Assembly: GCA_948787875.1 (NCBI GenBank)
Contig: CAQFKO010000012.1
Location: forward strand, 1-16,302
Source: an uncultured Eubacteriales bacterium
GTDB lineage: Bacteria > Bacillota > Clostridia > Christensenellales > UBA1242
DNA length: 16,302 bases
Direction of reading: 5' to 3'
Numbering within the stretch: the stretch's first letter is position 1; the number at the start of each line of letters is the position of its first letter. The notes beneath the pieces are model-generated. The model worked only from the letters and a program-made list of their open reading frames with translations, had not been told where the DNA came from and searched no databases. This document shows, piece after piece, positions 1 to 7,400 of the stretch. Both the position numbers and the translations under genes were made by a program.

Positions 1-3000
1 AATGTTGATACGGGAAAAACATCTGTTGCAGAATTTTATGATGATGAGAATAAAAATAGTTCATATTTGTTTTGTGACGAATCTGGCGGATTTTTTATAG
101 CAGAAATTGTTAATGATTTACTCATGATAAGAGCGATGGATAATGATGTTAACAATACTACCGATTCAATCACGCTTGATTATATGATTGACAATTCATT
201 TAAATTAATTTATAAAGATTATGGACTTTACTATGACTATGTTGATGAAACAAAAAACATTCACATAACAAATAATTTAAATTACAGTCCTGATAAATTC
301 ACAATTTTTGATGATCCAATTAATGTAAATGTTTCAAATATTTCTTTTGTTAAAATCGAAAATAATAAATATTTGTTTTATTATGACGAGCCTATTGATA
401 TTGTAACTAGCACTAAAATTAACACTTCTACGGGAACTTTTGAACCTGATAAGTATGAAACCACATACTTTCATGCTCAATTTGAAGGTAAAATTGTATC
501 ATTAAGTAGTGATGGATTAAATGTAAATTTTGCCGTTCCAACAAAAATTGAAGAATCTTCTCACGAATCAATATTCTTTACAATGTATTATTATAACTAT
601 AATACGGGTGTTGTTGGGGAAGATAACGGCAATGCAGAAATTAAAGAAATTGAGTGGACGACTAACGGCCCTGCAATAAAAAATTACGGCAACACAACCA
701 CTGTTCCAAAACCTACTGACGAAAAGTTTATGACAACCTTTAAGATTGACAGCAACTTTGTTTGGGGAAAGGACGAAACAAGATATGCCCTTTATGATGG
801 TAAAACTTTTATTGGAACAATTTATAAATCAAGAGACCAAGAAGTTAACATTGACAACTTGCACAAATATTCTACAAGAATAGACACAAACAATTATGAA
901 ACTTATGAAAATTTGCGAGTAAACAACCACTTTAAATCGACCGACGACATGGTTAGCTATTATTCAAAAAAAGCAACCTCTCTAAGAACCCAATGTATTC
1001 GTGATAATGAAACCTATTGGGGAGCTTATGGTGAATTCCATTTTAAAGCTTTGTTTAACCTTAATATTTTGCTAAAATTTATGCCAATTAGCCTTGAAAA
1101 AGAGGTTGTTGTTAGGGAATTTAAGATAACCGAAGGCATTAACTATGATTATTTCTTTGACGGTGCTTATGCCCTTGATGACTTTTATTTACCGTCAAAA
1201 ATCAACTTTATTATTTTGATATTTGCTTCCGCATTGATTATAAAAATTCTTGGAACTTCACTTTGGGGCGTTATTAAAAGGTTCTATGAAATTACGCTCT
1301 ATTTCCTTGCTACTCCTGCGGTTGCTTCAACCATTCCGCTTGATAACGGCTCGCGATTTACGCGAAGTATTCAGCAGCCGCTTATCGGAAAGGTTATGAG
1401 CACTTACGGAATTATGCTTGGAATAAACATGTTCTTTGTGCTTCTTGTTCCAATTAAGTCTATGTCTAACGTGTTTACCGCAGAAGATATTGCGCAATCG
1501 GGCAGTTATTTCCTTAAACATTTAAGCTGGATTTTGTCACCTGAAATTTTGAACTTATATGTTTACATTTTATTCTTGCTTGTTGCATTTACTCTTATTA
1601 ATACTCTTCCAAAAACCATTACCGATATTGTTGGGGCGGGAGATAAGAGCGATGTTGTTAAGATGGGCGCAGACACCAAGCAGCAGTTTGGCAAAGATAT
1701 GAAATCTGCCGCTGACTTTACATCGGGAAAGAGCCTTATTGAAGGTACAAAAAAATCAGCTGGTATGCTTGCAGCTGCTGTTCCGGGTGGTGCGCTTGTT
1801 AAGGGTGCATTCAAAACCGCTAAAAAAGGTGTCGATAAAGTTAGAAACAGAGGCAAAAAAGCCAATGACGAAGCTCAGAAAGAAGATGGAGCAGAGTCAG
1901 AAGATAAAAAAGAGGCAAAATCTTCAAGAGAATACGGAGACGAAATGGACACCTCAGCAGAAAATGAAGGCAGAACTGATGTAGGCGGTGGAGATGGTGG
2001 CAATTCTTCAAGCGGTGGCGGTGGAGCCGAAGGTGGTGGAGATGCCGGCGATGCTGATATTAGTTTTGGTGGCGTAGGCAATTTTTCTGGAAAAGAAGAA
2101 GCCGATGCAGCTGAGGAATTTAACAACAGCATTTATGAAAGAAATTCAAGAACAACCACTGATGCAGATGGTAACAGCGTAACAAACGAATCGTATACGG
2201 GTTCTGAGGAAATTGGACTTACCGCCGATCAGGTAAATCAAATGATTTTAAGTGCGCTTCAAGCTTTGGCTGACGGTGGAAACCTTGCTGCCAAATCTAT
2301 GATTGTTAAAGACGAAAATGGTAAGGTTGACAGAGCAAAAACTATTGAAAATATTAATAATAGTGATAATGCAGAAATTAGAAAGTTGGCAGAACAACAG
2401 GCGGGCGGAAATCTTGCAATGGGACTTTCGGGCGGAGCTCCGCAAAATGCTGCGGAAGGGCTTATTTTAGACAAGGCTGCCGAAGACGAGGATATGGCTG
2501 CCGAAGCTGCTCTTAACAATATGATTAGTTCGAAAAATATCGGTGCGTTTGCTGCAAAATATGGCTTAGATGCTGATGCATTGGGCGAAAGCGGTGAAGC
2601 AAGAGATAACGCTATTGATACAATTAAAAACTTGCAAAAGAGTGGATCTGACAGCATGGTTAATGATGCATCTAAGGGCAGTGGCTTTGAGGCGGCTCTT
2701 GGAAGCGTTGCACTTGCTCATGCTCAGGCAGGAACATTTAAATTTTCTGCTTGGGATATGAAGAAGGCTATTGACAGCGACGGTGCTGAGCAGTTAATAA
2801 ATTCAAAAACACCTGCTGATGATCCAGAACTTAGGGCTTTGGAAGAAGCTAAGTCTTTGGAAATTTTGAAGAAAGACCCAATCGCACTTTATGATGCATT
2901 TATCAATAAAAAAGACCTTGAATTTAGAGATACCATTGTTGATAAAATGGTTGCAAAAAATGCGGGATTTGGTAGTGATACAGATTATAATAAAGCCTTT

Positions 3001-6000
3001 GCAGCTTTGAAACTTTCACCAAGTGAAATTTTAAATCTTCAAAAAATGGGCTTAACCTCTGAGCAAGATATTGTGCTTGCAGCAGAAAAAGCAAAACTTG
3101 CTGGAAAAGATTTAAAGAATCTTTCTCCTGAGGAGTTTAGTGAACTTAACAATAAACTTGTTGGTCTTATTGGAGATGATGGAATTAATCAAAACGCCAT
3201 TGATGTTTTAAATGAAAGTCTTGATGATGATACAAAAAATGAACTGCTAAAATCTCAAATCTATGACGAAAACGGAAATTCAATTTACAAAAATCAAAAT
3301 GGTGGGAATATTGATAATTTAAAAGAACAACTTGCCACTGAAAGAAAACTTGCTGAATTATATAACTCTCAAAAGGACATGATCAACAATGAAGCATTGA
3401 TAGGCATGTTTAAAAACGGCACAGCTTCTGACGATGCTAAGCAAGCAGTTATTGATAGATTGACTGACAGTTATCAAGTTACCGATGCAAAAGACGAAGA
3501 AAATGCTCGTGATTTTGCTCTTCGTGATTTACTTGGTGATAAGAACTATACTTCAAAAGATAAAGTTGATGCATTCCTTGCTGATGACAATAATGCAGCT
3601 GAATTTAATAACAAATATGCAGAACATCTTGATAGAATCAATAGACAAAAATTGGCGGCTGGCTACGGTAAAAAACAAGATATTAAACTTGGTATGATTT
3701 TAGATAGTGACAGAACAATGAATAAAGCCGAAGATCTTTATACTAGAATGACTAATGGAAAAGAGCTTAAACATGCTTCTGAAACTGAAAGAAACAAATT
3801 CTTACTTGATAACTTTGGTGATAAGTTTGAAAAAGATGCTCAAACAAGACTTGATTATTTAATTAGCAAAGGCGATATAGAAGATCCGAAATCAGTTTAT
3901 TTAGATATAATGAGATATAATAATAATGATTCTGAAATTAATGCCAAAATTATGGAAAGGGCAGATATTGGAAGAGTTATCAAAGACATGGCTAAGGATG
4001 ACCAAGGTTCAGCAGCGCTTGATTTAATGAAGCAAGACTATATTCGTCAAAATCTTGAAAAGGGAGACCTTACTGTTGAAAAAGATGTTTCTAAAATGTC
4101 TGGCAATGAGAAGAATGAGTTTAACTTTAATCTTAATATGCTTCAACAGCAAATTAACAATGGAAACACTCAATTGCTTCAAAATATCTTTAATAATAGC
4201 AATTTCTTGGGCAAAGACGAAATTAAGGCTGAACTTGATAGAATTACCGAAGAACTTGCAAAAGCAAAAGGTGTTGATATTGATAAGTACAAAGATAAAG
4301 ATGGAAATATAGTTGATAATGTAGCATATTTGAAAGATGTAAAAGCACAATTTGGTGGTGAAGCAATTAACCTTTATATGAACAAGCATCAAGACACAAA
4401 ACAACACCTTATGAATATGGCTGCGGGCGATGTGACTTTATCATTAAATAAACGTGATTTATTACATAGAGAAAGAGATGCTATTAAAAATAACCCGGCA
4501 CTTTTGGCCGAAGTTAGTAAAAAGGGATTAGATATTTCAACCTTATCTCAAAAGAATATAGATGAAATGAGTGCAGGATTTAAGGCTCTTTTGAATAAGA
4601 ATATTAAAGCCGAAGTAGCTCCTAGTTCCCATGCTTCGCAAGAACAGATTGATAGTTTCTTTGCGGCAAAAGCTATTCAAGATGGTGCTCCGATTAAGAA
4701 AAATAAAAAGAAACAGCATTTGCCTGATACTCTTAAAGAGTTCTTTGAAGAGGAAGAAGATACTCCACAATTTAAGGCTAACAGAAAAGGCGTTCTGTAT
4801 AAACACAGATCAAAACTTCCTGAACAGGCAGCAGCTTATAACAATTGGAATGTTGCACTTGAAAGACATATAAAAGATATCAAATCTGGAAAAGGACAAT
4901 TTGCAACACTTTCTGCCGAAGAAAGAAATGCTAAGATTGACGAACTTGAAGCTAAGAAGATTTATCAAAACAAACAAAAATCTGCTGATTATTATAACAT
5001 GACAAACGAAGAACAGCAGGCTTGGGACAAACAGCAATCATTGCTCAAAAAAGAAGCACTTAACACTGTTAATCCAAGTGAAATTTATAATTGGGCTGGT
5101 GCTGTTACTGCTCCTAAAAATAGGAATCTTGTTCTTAAAGCAGCAGACGCTATTGGTTCACTTAAATTTGTTCCTTGGCAAACCAAAGAAAACAAAGAAC
5201 AACACAAGCGTGATCTTGCATTTACTTCTGAGCGAATTGATACATACAACTCAACAAAGGGCATAAGAAATGATTCAATTGAGTTTGGAGATGAAAAGAG
5301 GTTCTCTCAACTTACAAAAACTTATTTGAGTGCAAAATCTGCTAGTTCAGTTGAAAAAGAAGCCAAATTTATGATTGATGGATTGGCTAGCGGTTTAGTA
5401 AAAGATGAAAAAGGTAATGTTTTGGCTGATAATGCTGAAAACAGAGTTAAAATCAGAAAGGAAATTTTAGAAAACAAACTTGGGCAACAATATATGCTTG
5501 CATCTAAAAAGGTTGCAAAAGACAACAAGGTTAACAAAGTTTCGTTCCTTGAAGAAAAGGGTATCGGCGACCAAGTTGTCAGATATTCTGCTTACAAGAA
5601 AAACCGTGCAACAACCAAGTCATTTGTGAAAGCTATTGCTATTACCAATGCACAAAACAGAGTTGAGAAAGGCGGAGCAATTAGTAACCGAATTGCAAGA
5701 CTTGCAGCAAAAGGCACAGGCAGTGAAACATTAAAACTTAGACTTAGAAATGAGGCTTCTACAATTAAGAGTCAACTTGATTCTGTTGGCATTACTGCTA
5801 AAAATATTAAAGACAAAGCTAAGTTTGCCGAAGAAATGAAAGCAAAACTTGGACCGGATTTGTATAAAAAGATTTATGGCAAAAAAGGAATTGGCGGTGG
5901 TCTTGAAAATAAATCTATTGCTATTCAGCAGCGTGATGTTATGAAAGCCTTGGAAGAGCAACTTGGTCAAGTCGGAAAGAGATTGAAGACTTCTGCGCCA

Positions 6001-7143
6001 TTTATTTCAGCAACAAAAGATGCTGCAAAAGAATTTGTTGGAAAGAATTTTGGAAAAGTTACTTCAAAAGCTGAAATTAACTTTGACAAGGTTAAGGCAG
6101 AAGATCTTAACAAAGCATTAAAGACTGTTATGAACGGGCAAAAGAATAATCTTAAATTTGATCAGATTTTGGGTCAAGTTAAAAATCAATTGCCTGATTT
6201 GGCTAAAAATCTTTCTAAGTTTAAAGGAACTTCTCAACTTCAAAAATATCTTGATGATGAGCTTACAAAAGCCAATAGAAAAGTTGTTAACAATGCTACT
6301 TTAAAAGCAGACAAGCACAACCTTACAAAACTTAACGGTGTTAGGGTTGACAAGAATGAAGTGTTTAGAGGTGGCATGTCGCCAACAATGGTTAAGGCTA
6401 TGGATTCGGTTAACAAGCAAGTTTATAGCAACATTATGCGCAGTTACAACCAAGCAAAAGCAAAGAAAGAAACCGAAGAGATGCTTAGAAAATCTTTGGC
6501 AAAAGAGTATAACAGACTTAGCGGCATGAAGATGAACAGCAAGACTAAGGCTGAAATGCAAAAAGTTTGGTCGCAAATGCAGAACTCTAAAATCAGACTC
6601 GGAAACCTTGATGCAGAACTTGACAAGGCTCTTGCAAGAAAGAAATCGTTTGAAAACAAATATGCTTCTAAACAAATTTCGGCAGCTAAATCAAGCGGAA
6701 GCAAAGTTGGAGTTAGCAGTAATGCAAAAGTTACGGGCAGATATGACTTCTTTACCAAGGGTGGTCAAAAGGTTGTTAAAGGCTCTGTTACCGACAGACA
6801 GGTTGAAGAAATTGCAAGAAGATTTGTTATGCAAAACAAAGCTAATCTTGAAAGAATGTATAAGAGTCTTAATGACAAAACTCAGGCAGACCTTAAAGCA
6901 TTTATTAAGAGACAAACAGACAAACTTAGCAGTGACTTTGGTGCAAATATCAACACACTTAAAAATGTTCAATCTAAGCTTAAAAGAGAAATTAAAAAAT
7001 ATAATGAGTCTTCTGACAAAAAGGCTAAACAACTTGGGCAAGAAATTAAGCTTAACAAGAGAAGAACCGACGACACAGAAAAAGAGCTTATTTCAAAACT
7101 TCAAGAACTTGGCATTGAAATCAAAGACATTAAGCTTAAATAA
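1..7143 (+). CDS. Giant VirB6/TrbL-like conjugation membrane protein, 5'-truncated by the window
   Basis: The frame is open from the first base and ends at a TAA (7141-7143), giving 2,380 residues of a longer protein; the real start lies upstream. Numbering from base 1, residues 1-400 are rich in Tyr, Asp, Asn and Thr with alternating beta-type patterns, as in an exported domain. Residues ~402-536 hold three or four hydrophobic segments, including a TPAVASTIPLDNG stretch that resembles the cytosolic loop of clostridial TrbL/VirB6-type channel proteins. Residues ~620-700 are a charged, then Gly/Asp-rich linker. Residues ~700-2380 are Ala/Lys/Glu/Gln/Asn-rich, probably mostly helical, ending in a likely coiled coil (~2275-2380). 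Only two cysteines occur (C25, C332). VirB6/TrbL proteins form part of the inner-membrane channel of type IV secretion systems and are usually a few hundred residues, so this one is extraordinarily long. The next gene downstream is virB4, which supports the assignment. The family call rests on motif recall and context; the function of the tail is unknown. Confidence 0.72.
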   Translation, partial: NVDTGKTSVAEFYDDENKNSSYLFCDESGGFFIAEIVNDLLMIRAMDNDVNNTTDSITLDYMIDNSFKLIYKDYGLYYDYVDETKNIHITNNLNYSPDKFTIFDDPINVNVSNISFVKIENNKYLFYYDEPIDIVTSTKINTSTGTFEPDKYETTYFHAQFEGKIVSLSSDGLNVNFAVPTKIEESSHESIFFTMYYYNYNTGVVGEDNGNAEIKEIEWTTNGPAIKNYGNTTTVPKPTDEKFMTTFKIDSNFVWGKDETRYALYDGKTFIGTIYKSRDQEVNIDNLHKYSTRIDTNNYETYENLRVNNHFKSTDDMVSYYSKKATSLRTQCIRDNETYWGAYGEFHFKALFNLNILLKFMPISLEKEVVVREFKITEGINYDYFFDGAYALDDFYLPSKINFIILIFASALIIKILGTSLWGVIKRFYEITLYFLATPAVASTIPLDNGSRFTRSIQQPLIGKVMSTYGIMLGINMFFVLLVPIKSMSNVFTAEDIAQSGSYFLKHLSWILSPEILNLYVYILFLLVAFTLINTLPKTITDIVGAGDKSDVVKMGADTKQQFGKDMKSAADFTSGKSLIEGTKKSAGMLAAAVPGGALVKGAFKTAKKGVDKVRNRGKKANDEAQKEDGAESEDKKEAKSSREYGDEMDTSAENEGRTDVGGGDGGNSSSGGGGAEGGGDAGDADISFGGVGNFSGKEEADAAEEFNNSIYERNSRTTTDADGNSVTNESYTGSEEIGLTADQVNQMILSALQALADGGNLAAKSMIVKDENGKVDRAKTIENINNSDNAEIRKLAEQQAGGNLAMGLSGGAPQNAAEGLILDKAAEDEDMAAEAALNNMISSKNIGAFAAKYGLDADALGESGEARDNAIDTIKNLQKSGSDSMVNDASKGSGFEAALGSVALAHAQAGTFKFSAWDMKKAIDSDGAEQLINSKTPADDPELRALEEAKSLEILKKDPIALYDAFINKKDLEFRDTIVDKMVAKNAGFGSDTDYNKAFAALKLSPSEILNLQKMGLTSEQDIVLAAEKAKLAGKDLKNLSPEEFSELNNKLVGLIGDDGINQNAIDVLNESLDDDTKNELLKSQIYDENGNSIYKNQNGGNIDNLKEQLATERKLAELYNSQKDMINNEALIGMFKNGTASDDAKQAVIDRLTDSYQVTDAKDEENARDFALRDLLGDKNYTSKDKVDAFLADDNNAAEFNNKYAEHLDRINRQKLAAGYGKKQDIKLGMILDSDRTMNKAEDLYTRMTNGKELKHASETERNKFLLDNFGDKFEKDAQTRLDYLISKGDIEDPKSVYLDIMRYNNNDSEINAKIMERADIGRVIKDMAKDDQGSAALDLMKQDYIRQNLEKGDLTVEKDVSKMSGNEKNEFNFNLNMLQQQINNGNTQLLQNIFNNSNFLGKDEIKAELDRITEELAKAKGVDIDKYKDKDGNIVDNVAYLKDVKAQFGGEAINLYMNKHQDTKQHLMNMAAGDVTLSLNKRDLLHRERDAIKNNPALLAEVSKKGLDISTLSQKNIDEMSAGFKALLNKNIKAEVAPSSHASQEQIDSFFAAKAIQDGAPIKKNKKKQHLPDTLKEFFEEEEDTPQFKANRKGVLYKHRSKLPEQAAAYNNWNVALERHIKDIKSGKGQFATLSAEERNAKIDELEAKKIYQNKQKSADYYNMTNEEQQAWDKQQSLLKKEALNTVNPSEIYNWAGAVTAPKNRNLVLKAADAIGSLKFVPWQTKENKEQHKRDLAFTSERIDTYNSTKGIRNDSIEFGDEKRFSQLTKTYLSAKSASSVEKEAKFMIDGLASGLVKDEKGNVLADNAENRVKIRKEILENKLGQQYMLASKKVAKDNKVNKVSFLEEKGIGDQVVRYSAYKKNRATTKSFVKAIAITNAQNRVEKGGAISNRIARLAAKGTGSETLKLRLRNEASTIKSQLDSVGITAKNIKDKAKFAEEMKAKLGPDLYKKIYGKKGIGGGLENKSIAIQQRDVMKALEEQLGQVGKRLKTSAPFISATKDAAKEFVGKNFGKVTSKAEINFDKVKAEDLNKALKTVMNGQKNNLKFDQILGQVKNQLPDLAKNLSKFKGTSQLQKYLDDELTKANRKVVNNATLKADKHNLTKLNGVRVDKNEVFRGGMSPTMVKAMDSVNKQVYSNIMRSYNQAKAKKETEEMLRKSLAKEYNRLSGMKMNSKTKAEMQKVWSQMQNSKIRLGNLDAELDKALARKKSFENKYASKQISAAKSSGSKVGVSSNAKVTGRYDFFTKGGQKVVKGSVTDRQVEEIARRFVMQNKANLERMYKSLNDKTQADLKAFIKRQTDKLSSDFGANINTLKNVQSKLKREIKKYNESSDKKAKQLGQEIKLNKRRTDDTEKELISKLQELGIEIKDIKLK
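166..327 (+). repeat. Two degenerate copies of the WT-x-x-D repeat in the left giant protein
   Basis: Residues 56-63 (SITLDYMI) and 100-107 (FTIFDDPI) of the left protein resemble the repeat core of the right giant protein, for example TVLDYII near 16130-16150 and the F variant FTYLDSLI near 13920. Each is followed by a beta-hairpin-like Tyr-rich segment (KLIYKDYGLYYDY and FVKIENNKYLFYY), comparable to YKLNGTNYYRF in the right protein. The similarity is short and was found by eye, so it needs a profile comparison. Confidence 0.35.
1201..1620 (+). other. VirB6/TrbL-like C-terminal membrane core of the left giant protein
   Basis: Hydrophobic segments lie at about residues 402-420, 428-445 (semi-polar), 467-485 and 515-536. 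The segment after the first one reads KRFYEITLYFLATPAVAS then TIPLDNGSRF, followed by a Gly-Ile-rich helix containing MLGINMFFVLLVP. From memory, clostridial TrbL-type conjugation proteins show the same order: an Arg-aromatic helix, a Ser-Pro/Thr-Pro turn, an M/I-P-L-D-D/N-G loop, then a helix ending in G-x-N-x-[FY]. With three true membrane spans the tail would be cytoplasmic. With four it would lie on the same side as the N-terminal region. The sequence alone does not settle this. Confidence 0.6.
1861..2100 (+). other. Charged then Gly/Asp/Ser-rich disordered linker
   Basis: Residues ~621-660 are dense in Lys, Glu and Asp. Residues ~661-690 are almost only Gly, Asp, Ser, Ala and Glu, with runs of three to four Gly. 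This composition indicates a flexible spacer separating the membrane core from the long helical tail. It is not an obvious sorting or cleavage signal. Confidence 0.7.
2101..7140 (+). other. Helical, cysteine-free C-terminal tail of about 1,680 residues
   Basis: No enzyme motif is recognisable. The composition (Ala, Lys, Glu, Asp, Asn, Gln, Leu; few aromatics, no Cys) suggests long alpha-helical or coiled-coil segments. Turn-like D-[EK]-[NDK]-G-[KN] motifs sit at residues ~771, 1089, 1432 and 1802, roughly 320-370 residues apart, which may mark diverged large repeats or may be chance. The tail gets more basic towards the end; the last ~100 residues have a heptad-like pattern and many Lys/Arg. 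Possible roles are a scaffold, a molecular ruler or an adaptor for substrates, but none is shown by the sequence. Confidence 0.6.
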
Positions 7144-7147
7144 TTTT

Positions 7148-7205
7148 AATCTGACGATCCCTTGCCCCTAATTATTTGGGGCAGGGGAAACCCTCAGATT
7201 TTATT
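7148..7205 (+). terminator. Two-part hairpin, likely rho-independent terminator
   Basis: It begins 4 bases after the TAA of the left giant gene. The outer stem AATCTGA (7148-7154) pairs with TCAGATT (7194-7200), 7 bp. The inner GC-rich stem CCCTTGCCCC (7159-7168) pairs with GGGGCAGGGG (7178-7187), 10 bp including one G-T wobble, around a 9-base loop. A short T-rich stretch (ATTTTATT, 7198-7205) follows. Position and strength fit a terminator. The weak T-tract, which overlaps the outer stem, leaves room for partial readthrough into virB4. Confidence 0.72.
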
Positions 7206-7268
7206 CACAAAACAATTTGGACATAAAATTTTTTAAAACAAGTACAAAAACAAAAAACGCAAAACATT

Positions 7269-7297
7269 TTGAATTTTATTTAAAAAACTATTATTAT
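7269..7297 (+). promoter_or_regulatory. Possible sigma-A-type promoter upstream of virB4
   Basis: TTGAAT (7269-7274) and TATTAT (7292-7297) are separated by 17 bases and match the -35 and -10 consensus at 4 and 5 of 6 positions. A second candidate is TTGAAA (7308-7313) with TATGAG (7330-7335) at 16 bases. The region from 7206 to 7400 is so AT-rich that chance matches are expected. A separate promoter here would be logical because a strong hairpin follows the upstream gene. Confidence 0.3.
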
Positions 7298-7387
7298 TTG
7301 CTAGTTTTTGAAAAAAATTTGCTAAAAATTATGAGCATAAATATTTACTTTGCTTTGGGCAAAACCAGAAATTTTGGCTAATTCAAA

Positions 7388-7394
7388 AAAGGAG
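7388..7394 (+). promoter_or_regulatory. Ribosome binding site of virB4
   Basis: AAAGGAG lies 6 bases before the ATG at 7401. It decides the start: an in-frame TTG at 7350 would place this site inside the coding sequence and has no Shine-Dalgarno sequence of its own. Confidence 0.85.
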
Positions 7395-7400
7395 ATTATT

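Noticed and set aside
67..69. TTG as the start of the left giant gene
   Set aside because: The frame is open to base 1 with coding-like composition and there is no ribosome binding site before 67; the gene simply begins outside the window.
1563..2657. Opposite-strand open frames under the linker and early tail of the left gene
   Set aside because: They are reverse shadows of Ala/Ser/Gly-rich coding sequence, lack ribosome binding sites and have low-complexity translations.
6608..7171. 187-codon + strand frame overlapping the end of the left gene
   Set aside because: It is a second-frame shadow of the Lys/Glu-rich coiled-coil sequence, with a Leu/Lys-rich translation and no recognisable protein features.
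7282..7309. AT-only inverted repeat (AAAAACTA / TAGTTTTT) in the virB4 leader
   Set aside because: An 8-bp stem that is nearly all A-T in such AT-rich DNA is expected by chance, and no other support for a regulatory element was seen.
7350..7400. Earlier in-frame TTG start for virB4
   Set aside because: No Shine-Dalgarno sequence precedes it, while AAAGGAG sits at the ideal distance before ATG 7401 and the family-like N-terminus PKSTKVKV follows that ATG.
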